NCBI GenBank assembly: GCA_014529385.2 | Contig: CM043970.1 | Location: forward strand, 44,670,279 to 44,734,278 | From: Adiantum capillus-veneris | Taxonomy: Eukaryota; Streptophyta; Polypodiopsida; Polypodiales; Pteridaceae | Direction: 5' to 3' | DNA length: 64,000 bases | Shown: piece by piece, positions 11,268 to 22,388 of the stretch | How the letters are laid out: each line of letters opens with the position of its first letter | Numbering within the stretch: position 1 is the first letter of the stretch | Translations under genes and position numbers: made by a program | The notes under the pieces: generated by a model | What the model was told of the DNA's origin: nothing | Seen by the model: only the letters and a program-made list of their open reading frames with translations | The model's database searches: none

Positions 11268-11684
11268 CTCTTCTGTCGCAGCAGCAAGGTCCATCACTGT
11301 TGGCCATTTTTCCATCCAGCGATTAAAGTAGTCAATAACAGTAGTGACACGGGTCTGTTGAAGCATCACCTCAGAGACCCAAGTAGCGTAAGCTCGCCTC
11401 TGCTGAAGATCCTCCAAGTTTGGAGCTTTATGTGAGATTTCATACCTCCATGGAAGCTTGCGGTGGTGTGCATCATACCAGGTCAAAAGATTGGTTTTGA
11501 TAAGGGCAGACTGCTTCTCTGAGAAACGAGGGCCGCTATCTTCAATATCCGATGTTGCTTCCTGTGAGCTTGCAGCTTTTGAGATAGCCTTGCGAGCTCG
11601 GAGCTTCGAAGAGCGCTCGGGCAATGGCAAAGCTTCTGCTGGCGGAGCTGGGGATTGAAGTTTTGTCATTCTCATCAGACTCAT
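11268..11684 (-). CDS. MUTYH: A/G-specific adenine DNA glycosylase (MutY/MUTYH-like), exon 1
   Basis: The 139 codons run from ATG 11684, with an in-frame TAA only 15 bases upstream, to GAG followed by the splice donor GTATGTG (donor GT at 11267-11266, phase 0). Residues 1-50 are a Lys/Ser-rich leader, plausibly an organelle or nuclear targeting segment. From about residue 63 the sequence matches Mut[16 protein letters not shown], then [20 protein letters not shown] and [11 protein letters not shown]. The SEVMLQQT motif includes the Glu that acts as catalytic acid in E. coli MutY. The family removes adenine mispaired with 8-oxoguanine. The helix-hairpin-helix, catalytic Asp, iron-sulphur cluster and NUDIX-like domain would be in later exons, which I do not see. 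This is either the first exon of a gene with a very large intron reaching beyond position 1, or a stranded fragment. Confidence 0.85.
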
Positions 11685-12013
11685 GGAAGGGGTTCGCGGT
11701 TAAAAGTTTGAATCGTCCGGACTCCAACGGCAACTGCTATGTTATAAGGGCGGTCCGACAGGCCAACTTGTGTGGAAGTTAAATATTTATGGCCAGGGCA
11801 AACTCATGCAAACTTGGAAGCACACGAACAAGGGATTTTGAGAGGGCTTAATAAACTCAAAGTGTGAAATCTGTATTTGCTGTTTTTAACTTCTAAGTAG
11901 TTGACACCGAACACTCGAACACTCTGAAGTGGCCACCTACAATATGAGGACACTCATCCTCAAAGACATTCGTGTTTTGTACAACTCCTTGGAAGATACT
12001 CAAAATTAGGCAG
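11685..12013 (-). promoter_or_regulatory. Probable 5' flank of the MutY-like gene and end of a Ty3 element
   Basis: Upstream of the MutY start on the minus strand lies 'cccttataacatag', a weak TATA-like element about 60 bases from the ATG. The Ty3 remnant ends close beyond, so the element would sit within a few hundred bases of the promoter. No LTR boundary was recognised. Confidence 0.3.
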
Positions 12014-13028
12014 CTATTGATGAAGAAAAGCGATTAGCATAATATTGGAAAGACGTGAAGCAGGATTAGGCAAACAATGACCATACACAATTTCAAATGG
12101 AGATTTATTTATGGCAGTGTGAGTGGTGTTGTTATATGCAAAGTGTAGAATATCCAGGGAATCATCCCATATCTTCAGTTGAGAAGAAACATAAGTTTTT
12201 AACAAGTCAATGATAGTGTGATTAGTGACTTCGGTTTGACCATTAGACTCAGGATGGAATGCAAAAGTAAAATAAAGTGTGGTTCTAAGATTTTCAAAAA
12301 CAGTAATCCAAAAAGCACTACAAAATGTGGAATCTCAATCAAATATTATAACTTTAGGCAAACCATGATGTGAAAAGACAGCTTTAAGAAATAGAAGTGC
12401 AGCTTGATGTGTTTGATCGTTTTCTTACAGAAAATGAAGTATGCTTGTTTAGAAAAACGATCAATGACAGTCCAAATCATATCATGCTTGTTGAACAGTG
12501 AATGGAAATCCAGTGAAACAAAATCCATTGAAATATGTTCCCATGGTTTTTCGGGAATATGGAGAGGGTGTAAAAGTCCCAATTTCTTACCTGTTATACT
12601 GCTTTGACCTTTTGACAAATCAAACAAGTTGAAACATACTGTTTAACATCAGTTTTCATAGTAGCCCAAAAGAAATCACGACATACGTTTTGAAAATAAA
12701 GAAAGTTTTCTTGAATAGTGTATTCCAAAAATGTGTGCACAGAGGTTTTAATCATATGCAACCATGTGGTTTTGAAATCATCATCTTGTGCATAAGTATC
12801 AGACATTGAATCAAATGAAGTAACTATAATGGTTGATAGACTATCAAGAGAGGGTCTTCCGCTCAAAGCATCAGCTACAAGATTCTCCTTACCAGGTTGG
12901 CATTGAATGTTGGGTTGAAAACTTTGAATGAAGGCAGCCCACTTAATATGTCTATCATCTATTAAGGGTTGAGACAGTAAATACTTGATACTTTGTTGAT
13001 CAATTTTGATGATTAAAACAGCACCCAT
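12014..13028 (-). pseudogene. Ty3 integrase remnant
   Basis: Three broken frames read in order on the minus strand. First is the RNase H end plus zinc-binding part (QPGKENLVADALSGRPS, then CRDFFWATMKTDVKQYVSTCLICQKVKAV). Next is the integrase core start (PEKPWEHISMDFVSLDF, TVIDRFSKQAYF). Last is the later core (QLKIWDDSLDILHFAYNNT, INKSPFEIVYGHCLPNP). The central aspartate region falls in a gap between frames. Integrase inserts element cDNA. This copy is inactive. Confidence 0.85.
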
Positions 13029-14240
13029 TAAACAGTGTTTCCAAATTTCAAAGCATGTACAACAGTAGTCAACTCTTTGTCAAGTGTACTAAATTTTGCT
13101 TCAGATGGTTTAAACTTACGACTTTCAAATGCGAGTGGATGGTTATCTTGCATAAGGACTGCACCGATACCTTTTTCACTAGCATCAGTGACTACGACAA
13201 AGAATGGTCTATCAAAATCAGGCAGTCGTAGTACCAGTGCATTTATCAAAGAATTTTTAAGTGCATTAAAGGGACTTTCTTGCAAATTGGTCCATATATA
13301 AGGAAATTTTTTCTTTAACAGGAGAGTGAGGTAATGAGATTTGTAAGCAAAGGTACGTACAAACTTCCTGTAATAACTGCATAGACCAATAAAAGAACGA
13401 AGTTCATGCAAATTTTTGGGTCTAGGCCATGATTGGATGGCTTGAATTTTCTTAGAGTCTACATGTTTTCCCTTGCCCGATCCAAATATTCAATTTCAGA
13501 TTGGAAAAATGAACTCTTTTCAGGATTCAGATATAAATGGTTGTGTGCAAGCAGTTCAAATACAGGTCTTAAATGCTCTATATGTTCTTGTTCTGATTTA
13601 CTGAATACAAAAATGTCATTAAAGAATACAATCACAAAATCTTGATGGTCAATGAAAATTCTGTTCATCATGCGTGTGAATGTGGCTGGTACATTTGTCA
13701 AACCAAATGCATGACAAGAAATTCATAGTGTCCTCTTTGTGTTTTGAAAGCAGTTTTGTAGACATCTTGATCAAACATTTTGACTTGGTGATACCATGAT
13801 TTGAGGTCAAATTTGTCAAAAATGTTTGCCCCTTTTAGTTTGTCTAATAGATCATCCACTCTAGGAATAGGAAACCTATTCTTGACAGTGATCTTGTTTA
13901 AAGCCCTGTAGTCAATACACATATGAAAAGTCCCATTTTTCTTCTTAACAAGAAGTACTGGAACTCCACATGGTAAACTACTAGGTCTGATAAGTCCTCG
14001 ATCAAGTAAGTCAGTGATTTGAGTTTGTATCTCCCTGTGTGCAGTTGGATTTACATGATAAGGTGCTCTACAAAGAGGTTCACTACCCGATATAATATCT
14101 ATTTTGTGGTTTTCTAAGCGTGAAGGTGGTATTCCAAGTGGTAGATCATGTATGAAGCAATTCTGAAATTGTGAGAGAAAATCATCATGTGAAGAGTTAT
14201 GTGAGGTTTTGGTTTCAACAAAAAATTGATTTACCAACAC
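13028..14240 (-). pseudogene. Ty3 reverse transcriptase and RNase H remnant
   Basis: The frame 14240-13698 holds RT fingers and palm: [48 protein letters not shown]. The frame changes at about 13700 and continues with NVPATFTRMMNRIF and FFNDIFVFSKSEQEH. The Y/F-x-D-D catalytic box reads F-F-N-D, so one aspartate is lost. The RNase H part (13411-13028) retains FFVVVTDASEKGIGAVLMQ and the FSTLDKEL segment. Length and order are those of Ty3 pol. Confidence 0.88.
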
Positions 14241-14925
14241 TAGGTATGTTTTTCCTTATTTTCAAATGGCTCTTTTGGCTTGAGTGTGAGAGAGGTGGAA
14301 ATTTTTGATGAGCTAGTGTTGCTTGGATGGAGAAATTTTGATTATTATGAGTGAGAGACATGGTACGTGTTTTATAATTAATCAACGAATCAAATTCATG
14401 ACAAAATGGCATTCCCAAGATCATATCAAGACCATGCAATGATGCTACCAGAAATGTACGTGCTTGTGTGAATTCACCAATGCAAACTTCAACAGGGACT
14501 TGGGTTTTGCAATTAAAAATAGTGACTTTGTGAGGTGAAGAAATTTCAGAGAAAGAGAGGGATTGTTGTGCTAATCGTGTGGAAATAAAATCATGGCTAC
14601 TGCCATCATCTATAAGAATGGTGACACTTTCACCCTCGACTGTGCCTTGCACTTTAAACAAAGTGTGAAAAGATATAGGAGTACCTAAAGATGGGTTGTC
14701 ATTGTGATTATACTCATGATCATATCCCTCACCGTAATTAGTTTCCACTTCATTCTCGTCTGGATTAGCATCTTCGATGAGGTTAATAGTAGCACCATTG
14801 GGACAGTTGTTGTTGAAGGGTTTTTGGCTTGGATTTTGGGTGACTCCATTGGATTGGCCATTGCTCTTAGCAGGACTTTTTGGGCACTTATCTGCATAGT
14901 GATCATATTGAAACATTTGAAACAC
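14215..14925 (-). pseudogene. Ty3 gag zinc knuckle and protease remnant
   Basis: The knuckle begins KCFKCF in one frame and finishes YDHYADKCPK in the next, so a one-base loss splits it at about 14915. The spacing C-x2-C-x4-H-x4-C is otherwise kept. The protease follows: VTILIDDGSSHDFISTRLAQ carries the D-x-G-S/A active-site signature as DDGSS, and GLDMILGMPFCHEF is the conserved second strand. The protease frame is open to its fusion with RT at 14240. Confidence 0.85.
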
Positions 14926-15833
14926 TTCACCTTTTTATTACCATTAGAGTTTTTGAGCAAGACATTGGTTGAAAGAATTTTGGTTGCCTCATTGCTGCGT
15001 GTGTTGTTGTTGTTGTTGCCATGAGGTTGAGAAGTTGTAGCAGAATTGTCAAATCTGTGTCTCTTGAAAAAGGTACGGCTTTGATGTTTGTTCATGTCAA
15101 AGTTAGGAGAGAAAGAAGCTCTCTTGTTACGGTTAGTGTTAGCGGTTTGTTCGGTGTGAGAGGGTTGTCCACCTTTCTTCTTCTCCGCATTAAGGGCCAA
15201 ATTAATAGCCTTTGATAGTGAATTCAGTTCAAACATATCTACCTCAACACCAATTTGTAGTGCTAAGCCAGATATATGTTTACGCTTTAATTTCCTGCAA
15301 TTGACATGTTCAATAGCTTGCAATTGAATTAAACAATTTCGAAAATGATCAGTATAGCCCTGTACATCTTCATTCCGACCCTGTCGAATTCAATCCCACT
15401 GGCGTCATGCTTTATCTTTATACTGTGTGGGCAAAAATTGAGGTAAAAACAGCTTTTTGAATGCATGTAAGATACGCGGTCTTTTTTCGTGTTGTTTGGT
15501 GGTGTTCCACCACAACGTAGCGCTACTGGTGAGATGATTTGATGCACGTTTTACCATTTCACGTTCAAGAAAGTAAGTCTTCATCATGAAAATAGTCATC
15601 TAATTGACTACCCATTTTAGAACCGTGCTAGCATCTTTAATGCCATCAAAATCCTTGAAAGTGAAGGCTTTTCCACTAGTTTTGTTTTGCTTGGGTGCTG
15701 GTGCAGATTCTATGCGTACAAAATGCAATAATTTATCTTCAAGCTCTTGCCTTCGCATACGTTTATACGTGAGAGATTGTTGCAGATTGGCAAGCTGCTT
15801 AGCAATTGTGGGTTCCTGTGGAAGGTGTGCCAT
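14926..15833 (-). pseudogene. Ty3 gag, N-terminal part, frameshifted
   Basis: The start is MAHLPQEPTIAKQLANLQQ at 15833, stopping at 15600. The gag core follows in a second frame (MTIFMMKTYFLEREMVK, SSATLWWNTTKQ, 15599-15405), then a third from 15323 with a basic, Asn-rich linker (HRFDNSATTSQPHGNNNNN). At least three breaks. The 5' LTR and primer site expected upstream of 15833 were not identified. Confidence 0.75.
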
Positions 15834-16208
15834 GATTGCATGCTTTTTTTTGTGTTTTTAAATTTAAAATGGTTATATGGAGATATTTACAGATGCAGTT
15901 TGCAAAATAAGTGAGAGAGAGTAAAAGAAATGGCAAAAATAAAATGTACTTAGCTTAAAGATCGCGTTGGCATCCGGTCCAGAATGGCGATGTGCGAGGA
16001 AATTGCCAAAAAAGTGAGTGGTCAAATGGTCTGCGAGTCGATCGAGTTCGTGGCATCCAATCTCCTGTATCCCAAAAACAAGGGCAATACAATCGGCAAT
16101 TTATGTTATTGTTCATCGTAAAATTGAATTGGTAGGGTCGGAGGTAGTTGCAAATGGCGTAGCTTGAGCAAGCTTGGATAGACGAGGTTGAAAGAGCTCC
16201 AATTAGAA

Positions 16209-16247
<39 letters not shown>

Positions 16248-17234
16248 TCTTACACCCTCTTACAGCTTGTCTTTGCCAATTCTATGCTCTTATAGTGTGT
16301 GTGTCATAGTTTAGGTGTGTGGGTGTGCTTGGAAATTGGAGAAAGAGGTTGACGGGTTGATGGTGATGTATGTGAGCAAGTGTTGAATTGTTCTAAGCAA
16401 CCGGTCTTCCCCTTCTCCCAACAGTGGTATTAGAGCCTTAGGTTTGAGGAAATCGAAAATCGAATTTTCAAATCCAACGAGGAATTTTTCAATTGGCAAT
16501 ATCAAATCTACAAGTTGAAGCTAATCGGCGACTAATCAACCAATTAATTTTGCTCATCGATTATCAAGTTTCGGTATGACAAGTTTAAAATTCAATTGAT
16601 AAATAACTCTTGTGGCTTGTTAAAATGGAATAGCAAGAAGGAATAAAGGGAAAGGGCTCGAAGATTTTGAAGAAGAGGTGATCAAGAACCGGCCATGGAA
16701 GTGTTTAAATGAGTTTTGGAAAGAGTTGGTTTCGGCTTAAGCAAGGGAATTATGAAGGTAAAACACAAGATTAGATGTAGGGTTAATCGAGAAGACGGCT
16801 TGTGAGACATTTTGAGGCTTTCTTGGAAGCCAATTTGCAAATCCAAAAGCTCGAGTTCCAAGGGATAACCAAAAAAAAAAAATTGGAGCTCTGCCGACAA
16901 AACGGCCGCAGGATACATCTCTTGCATGCAAGGGAGCATCACCATCGACCCTGCTCAAATCCTGCAAGGGTGGTATCAATAGGGGCGCCCAGGCCCGCTA
17001 GTCATTTTACCTTTCTCTCTCATGGTCTGAAACGGCTTCTGCAACGTATTGTCGCTCTCGCTACTGCTCGGCACTGTTGCCTTCGTCCCCTGCTCGTTGC
17101 ATGTCAATTTTCCTTCACAACTTTAGTTCAAAAAGGTGTCCTCTATTTTAATCTTCAAGTTGGTCGATCGCCCACTGAACCCTTGAGCCCTTTATTTAAT
17201 CCTCTATTTACCCCTTCATCCCCTTAAGCTCCTT
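15834..17234. other. Mixed repeat debris with a plus-strand primer-site motif
   Basis: (TA)n at about 16210-16241. TGGTATTAGAGCC at 16425-16437 is one base off the tRNA-Met primer consensus. It follows TTCTCCCAACA, which could be an LTR end, and is followed by a short frame EEFFNWQYQIYKLKL, reminiscent of a copia gag start. The remainder is unassigned. Confidence 0.4.
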
Positions 17235-19249
17235 GGTTGGCCGGTCTAGCCTCATTAGCAGTATTCTCATTGACCGCCATACACTTAATTAGGGAGTACA
17301 CAGCAAACAGAGAATAGCTTAAGAGAGGTAAGATGGGAAATTGAGAGCATCTACACAAGAAAGGCCTAAAATCCTAGCCCTAAACTCCACCGGCACCTCT
17401 TGTGAAGTTTGGTATTTGATATTTTGATTTATTATTGGTGCCAAAAATTAGAGGCCCCTCTTTTACACTTTAATCCCACTTTAGTTATGAGCGGTACACA
17501 CTACTTATTGCATGACCCTCTTAGGGTGAGTTCTCACTGTCCTATTTACAAAGGAGCCATAGTGGCTTATTGATAAAAGGTCTAAAATACTATGCTAGGA
17601 TAAAATGACTGAGACAATTATTATTTGCCAATGCCTCCTCGTCAACTCCCAGAGTTTTAATCTACAAACTATCATGCACTCATTGCTAGCGAAATTCAAA
17701 TAGACATCACATAATTAACCATTAAGCCAGCTATTCCAATTGCAGTTAACCACATGCAACAGGAGGGTGCCCAGTCTCGTAACATCTGCTAAAAATAGTT
17801 ACCACCTATAACCACAATATGCATACATACATCGTTTCACAATACCAAACAATATTTGTGAACACTATAGTCAAACTAGATTTTTTGCATCACCGAGTTG
17901 TAGATTATAGAAGCCTGAAACTCAACGTTCTTGCATGCTAACACACTCTAACTCCAAAATGGGGGTTGAAACATGCTCAGAATGGAAATCTGACTGCTCA
18001 AATCCAAGACATACAATCTCTAAAAAGAAGCACCTCAATTGGAGATCCTTTGGCAATGGCTCCCGGGAATCCCGAAACCACTTCTTGTATTGCTCTCGCT
18101 TGCTGCTTCAAGCTCCTCAGATCAACCAGGCTCTAATACCAAGAGATAGAGAAGGAGAGAGTTGGAGCTTTTGCAAGCATGAGTGCGAGCGCACACACAC
18201 ACATAGATGGATGCAAAACCTTCTTCTTCTTCGCTAACTCAAGATAAGAAGTCTACAATGCATAAAAGAAAAAATACAACATAAGTGGAAACTAGTACAA
18301 CGGTCTAGTGTAAACCACTAGTGAGTGAGTTGGATGGATAAGTGTGTCATCCCTCTGGTAGGTAGACCAAGTCGATGTAGTCTAGCTGTAGTACCACTGC
18401 CGAAGATATGTGTATCCACCAAGGCACACCAGTGATGACGATTGTTGGTGATAGTCATCCAGGAGTAGGATGTATCATATCACATGGGATTATTAATTAT
18501 CCAAAATGTATACTTTTATATATACATTAGAAAGGGGTGGGGGGTTTTTAGATAGGCTCGTAGTGTAGATATAGTATGTATAAAGAGGTATTATTAATAA
18601 CTTCTTGAACGCACATGATATAGGGAGATTTTGATAAGTGACCGCCCTGGGCTTGAAGCGTTGTGCACTTACAATACTAATGACAAATTAGGTTGTGTGA
18701 TCACCAAAGTACATGTTCCTAATAGGTAGAGGGTGTGTAGGTATGCCTCATGTCAGAGCACAGTAAGTGCTTGAAGCCATTCCTATCCGGATCCTGAGAG
18801 TATGTCCATCATGACATAATAAGGATGTGAAATTTTTGAAGTGAACAAGCAAACTGCCCCATGATTTTGCATGCCTCAAAAGGGTAAAACAAATCCGTAA
18901 ATATATCACTATACACTATCTTGTTGCATGTATCCTTCGATGTTCCTCTATTTGACTTGTAGGTATATCAAAATAGAGCAACATTAGCTGAAAATATCAA
19001 CAGAGCATGCAAGCAACCAATACCGATCGTCCAGCATGACCATGGCAAGAAAGCTTTATGGCTATGGCAAGGAAGATTTCGGCTTGTGGACTTATGCAAA
19101 ACCTTCACATTAGTGAGAATATTCACGATGAAATTGCTAGTTAGGGGTTCTTGGAAAACTTGTTGAGATTCAGAGTGTGTTGGTCGATATGTATGCCATA
19201 TGTGGCCCCCTTTAAAAAAATCATGGTGCAAAGAAGAGGCCTTTCTATA
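17235..19249. other. No gene; minus-strand primer-site motif
   Basis: GGCTCTAATACCA at 18129-18141 is the reverse complement of a tRNA-Met-type primer site, and a short (CA)n lies at about 18191. I recognise nothing else in either strand. Confidence 0.4.
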
Positions 19250-19536
19250 GATGACATCACCTTGTAGGGTGCACTAGGCCATACTGGTCGGGTGCCGCCC
19301 ATCATTGACTAACCTTATTCTTTACAATATAAAGCAATTAGGAGTAGTGGCTTTTATCCACTGCAACTCCACCTCAAACCCAAGCGTATTGTCTCCTACA
19401 CAACACACCACACTCTTGCACTCGCATAGCCGCATCCTTCTTCATCGTCGAAAGCAGGTATGATTATATCTCCCTATGATGGCATGGAGCTTGCTTCCAT
19501 AGATCCATACGCTCGCCTCACAAGTGGTATCAGAGC
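19250..19536 (+). mobile_element. Possible 5' LTR end with primer-binding site
   Basis: A TATA-like 'ttctttacaatataaagcaa' near 19320 precedes a CAC-rich leader and then TGGTATCAGAGC at 19525-19536, a perfect tRNA-Met primer site. No coding region of an LTR element follows, so this is a solo 5' fragment. Confidence 0.5.
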
Positions 19537-19878
19537 TCGATGGCTCTCTCGGGTCTGACGACGGTGCGTGCACGGTTTTTTGTTTTGAGCTAAGGCTCAA
19601 GGCCTTGCAGCAATGGAAAGTTCCGTGAAAGGAGAAGCTCGACACAGTTTGCACGAAAGAAATCCTTAGATCATTTGAAGCTAATGATTGTGGAGGAATT
19701 TTACAAAGGTTTGGAGCTCTGCACCATTGCGTTAATTTTGTTGACGCTAAGCTCTCTCAACAGATAGCACAAACAGAGAGAAATAGCAACTTGTTGGCCT
19801 CTGCTGGCTTCTACATGTAGCTCTACAGTAAGGATAATAGTAGCAAATCGTTGGCTTTGAAGACTTCTGAAGGTATCG

Positions 19879-20231
19879 TTAGGCCCCTATCACACTGGGC
19901 CGCTTGCCCACAAAGGATTTTTTTGGGTGGGCGCCCGGTTCATGCCACACTGGAATATAGGATTGCAGGTGGCCTTCCTTAACAACCAACGTGCGTAGGC
20001 CAAGTGGTGGACTCTCCGCTTCTCGTGCTGATGGTCAGAGCTCAAAACCAGTGATGCGCGCTCGTGGGCTACTTTTGTAGAGATGGCCAACACTTTGGAA
20101 AGTTGGTCGGGCTGGTGAGGCCGGCCATCTGACAAAGCTTCCTGGCCCAAAATCACCTTTTGGAAAACGAATAGGGAGGCGCCACCTCCGCTTGGCCATG
20201 CGTTGGGTGCCCCAGTGTGGTAGGGGCCTTA
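19879..20231. mobile_element. PIF/Harbinger-like MITE (347 bp)
   Basis: The element spans 19882-20228. The left end is GGCCCCTATCACACTGGG; the right end, reverse-complemented, is GGCCCCTACCACACTGGG. That makes an 18-base terminal inverted repeat with one mismatch. Both ends are flanked by TTA (19879-19881 and 20229-20231). A 3-bp TWA target duplication and GG-starting ends are typical of PIF/Harbinger elements. The interior encodes no transposase. A CCACACTGG echo of the terminal repeat sits inside at about 19953. Confidence 0.85.
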
Positions 20232-20352
20232 GCTTAGCAAGGTAGTAGGGCAAGGCAAAATTGCATTAATTTTAAGGATAGCGCTACAAATTTCCGAAGA
20301 ACGCTATAGAGAAAAGCATCACTAGCATCTCCTCAACGCTATAGTGTGTATA

Positions 20353-20353
<1 letters not shown>

Positions 20354-20391
<38 letters not shown>

Positions 20392-20440
20392 TATGTATAT
20401 GTATAGAGAGAGAGAGAGATAGATAGATAGATAGATAGAT
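20354..20440. repeat. (TA)n and (GATA)n microsatellites
   Basis: (TA)n at about 20354-20388, then (GA)n and (GATA)n at about 20405-20440. Confidence 0.9.
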
Positions 20441-20583
20441 TTCATTAGCGTCCACGGAGGTCAGATATGACCCATGGGACCGGAAACAAAAACATTACAA
20501 TTCGGTCTTCTAAGAGAAGGCATTAGATACATATCAGTTAAGGACTGAGGGTCCGTCAAGAGGGTGGAAAAAAGAAGCAAAAC

Positions 20584-21306
20584 CTAGGTGGGGTCGGGTA
20601 AGGGGATAGTCCCTTTGGGAGCTCGAAATTCTTGGATGATGGCCTTACCTCCTCGATATACTGCCCATTTTCCTTGTTTTCGTGCTTTGTAGACCTTTTT
20701 GAGTTCTTGTTTCTTCTTCTTGAGTTGATTCAAGGTCAACTCCTCAGCAATCCAAACCTTCATTTTCTTGAGGAGGTGGGATTGGCACAGCACCCTCACC
20801 CGCTCCTCTTTTTCCTTGAAAGTGAGAAGGCAATGCTCAAATGGAACTTGCCTATGGGTGTCATTGATCCAAGAAATGGATTCCGGCTTGATGTTGATCG
20901 TTTGAAGAATATTGTTGAGCTTGATAATTGCTTCTTCAAGGGTATCATCAGTGGTGCACCATGGTGAGGGAAGCCCACCAATCCGGACCTTGAAGGAGTT
21001 CTCTTCCTGAAGTCTTTGTTCTCGAAGTTCCGTTGTCACACATGTCTGCACTTTTTTAATGACTGCAGAGTGAGCTTGGGTGACTTTGGCTTCAACTTCT
21101 TTAGCTTTGTCTGTGGCAACATTGACCACAGAGTCGAAATGTGCCTCAAGCTTGCTAAGGCGCGCTTTTAGGTCGCGATTCTCTTCCATAAGCTGATCAA
21201 CAACTCTTTGAAGCTCTCCGATCCGATCGCTTTTACTCGGCGCTGCTACAATGGCTGCAATCGACTCCTCGCAGTACCCTTTGGGGTATTCATGATGAGA
21301 GCCCAC
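20584..21306 (-). CDS. LINE ORF1-like coiled-coil protein, intact frame
   Basis: 240 residues from ATG 21306, uninterrupted. Residues about 25-100 form a coiled coil with heptad-like leucines and charged residues (IGELQRVVDQLMEENRDLKA, LSKLEAHFDSV). Residues about 105-175 (FKVRIGGLPSPW, LEEAIIKLNNILQTINI, HCLLTFKEKEERVRVL) look like an RRM-type fold. The end is a basic helix (LKKKKQELKKVYKARKQGKW, YRGGKAIIQEF). Coiled coil, RRM, then basic C-terminal domain is the architecture of L1 ORF1p, an RNA-binding chaperone of LINE particles. No endonuclease or reverse transcriptase ORF2 follows within the next kilobase. Similarity is at the architecture level only. An unrelated host coiled-coil protein is possible. 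Confidence 0.5.
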   Translation of the reverse strand: MGSHHEYPKGYCEESIAAIVAAPSKSDRIGELQRVVDQLMEENRDLKARLSKLEAHFDSVVNVATDKAKEVEAKVTQAHSAVIKKVQTCVTTELREQRLQEENSFKVRIGGLPSPWCTTDDTLEEAIIKLNNILQTINIKPESISWINDTHRQVPFEHCLLTFKEKEERVRVLCQSHLLKKMKVWIAEELTLNQLKKKKQELKKVYKARKQGKWAVYRGGKAIIQEFRAPKGTIPLPDPT

Positions 21307-21540
21307 TACAATCCAATGGGACCCCTATCTAAACCAGTGTGACCCCACTGTAAACTAGGCTTACACAGCTTTGCAGGGTCGTGAGTTCAGGGTTAGGCAG
21401 TGCAAGCTTTGTGAGCCAGGCTGCAGGAGATTCGGGTTTTGCGAGATATGGAGGTTCAAAAAGTTGCTGCGTTCAAATTCTTGTTGTGTGGTGATGTTCT
21501 CGCCACCAGATGCAGGGGCTTGGTTTTGGCTCGCGATCGA

Positions 21541-21700
21541 GGCTATGGGGATAGGCCTAATGCCTCCCCACAGGGCTGCCTCTCGCCCATGGGGAGACTC
21601 AGGCGTTAAGGGGTTGAGGAGGCTATGGGGATAGGCCTAACGCCTCCCCACAGGGCTGCCTCTCGCCCATGGGGAGACTCAGGCGTTAAGGGGTTGAGGA
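21541..21700 (+). repeat. 80-bp tandem duplication
   Basis: Two adjacent 80-base copies (21541-21620, 21621-21700) differ at one base (T 21561, C 21641). Each has an internal GCCTAA(T/C)GCCTCCCC section. Confidence 0.97.
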
Positions 21701-21717
21701 GGGAGAAACGCTACGAC

Positions 21718-21721
<4 letters not shown>

Positions 21722-21794
<73 letters not shown>

Positions 21795-21864
21795 CAGCCC
21801 TCCGTGTGTGCGTATAAAGAGAGAGAGAGGATGAGAGGTTCTCAGCTTTGTGTGTGTGTGTGTC

Positions 21865-21912
<48 letters not shown>

Positions 21913-22150
21913 CTGAAATCAACATCGCATCTTGTCTCCACCTTCGGACTCTCCAACATCGAGTCTGATTTCTCCAGCTCCAACATTAATACACACATAG
22001 AGTGTGTGTGCACATCTTGACCTTCGAGATCGACTTGCTCTCAAGTTTTTTGGCATCGACTTTACCCGCTCTCAATTTTCTGCATCTTGGCTTCGACATC
22101 GACTCAGTTTTGACATAGAGAGAGAGAGATAGAGATAGAGAGAGAGTGTG
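21722..22150. repeat. Cluster of (GA)n tracts
   Basis: (GA)n at about 21722-21792, 21869-21910 and 22118-22146, with (GT)n at about 21849. The intervening sequence to about 22360 repeats 'acatcgac' irregularly on the plus strand and has no credible gene. Confidence 0.9.
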
Positions 22151-22388
22151 TAGAGACATTACTAGTTCTTTGACATCGACATCGTCTCTCTGTCTCCAAG
22201 TCCACGACATCCGTTCTCAGGCATAGGATTTTCTCTCAATCTCGGCGTTTTCAACATCGACTCTATTCGCTTTTGATTTTCAGGATCGACATCACTTTTG
22301 GCATCGGTTCTTCTCGACATCTCCGACACCCTTTCCCGCGGATGACATTTTCCACGGATGATGGCGTTCATGACATGCACGGTTGAAG

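Noticed and set aside
16802-17227. 141-aa plus ORF
   Set aside because: It has no domain, no splice or start context, and amino-acid content without recognisable structure.
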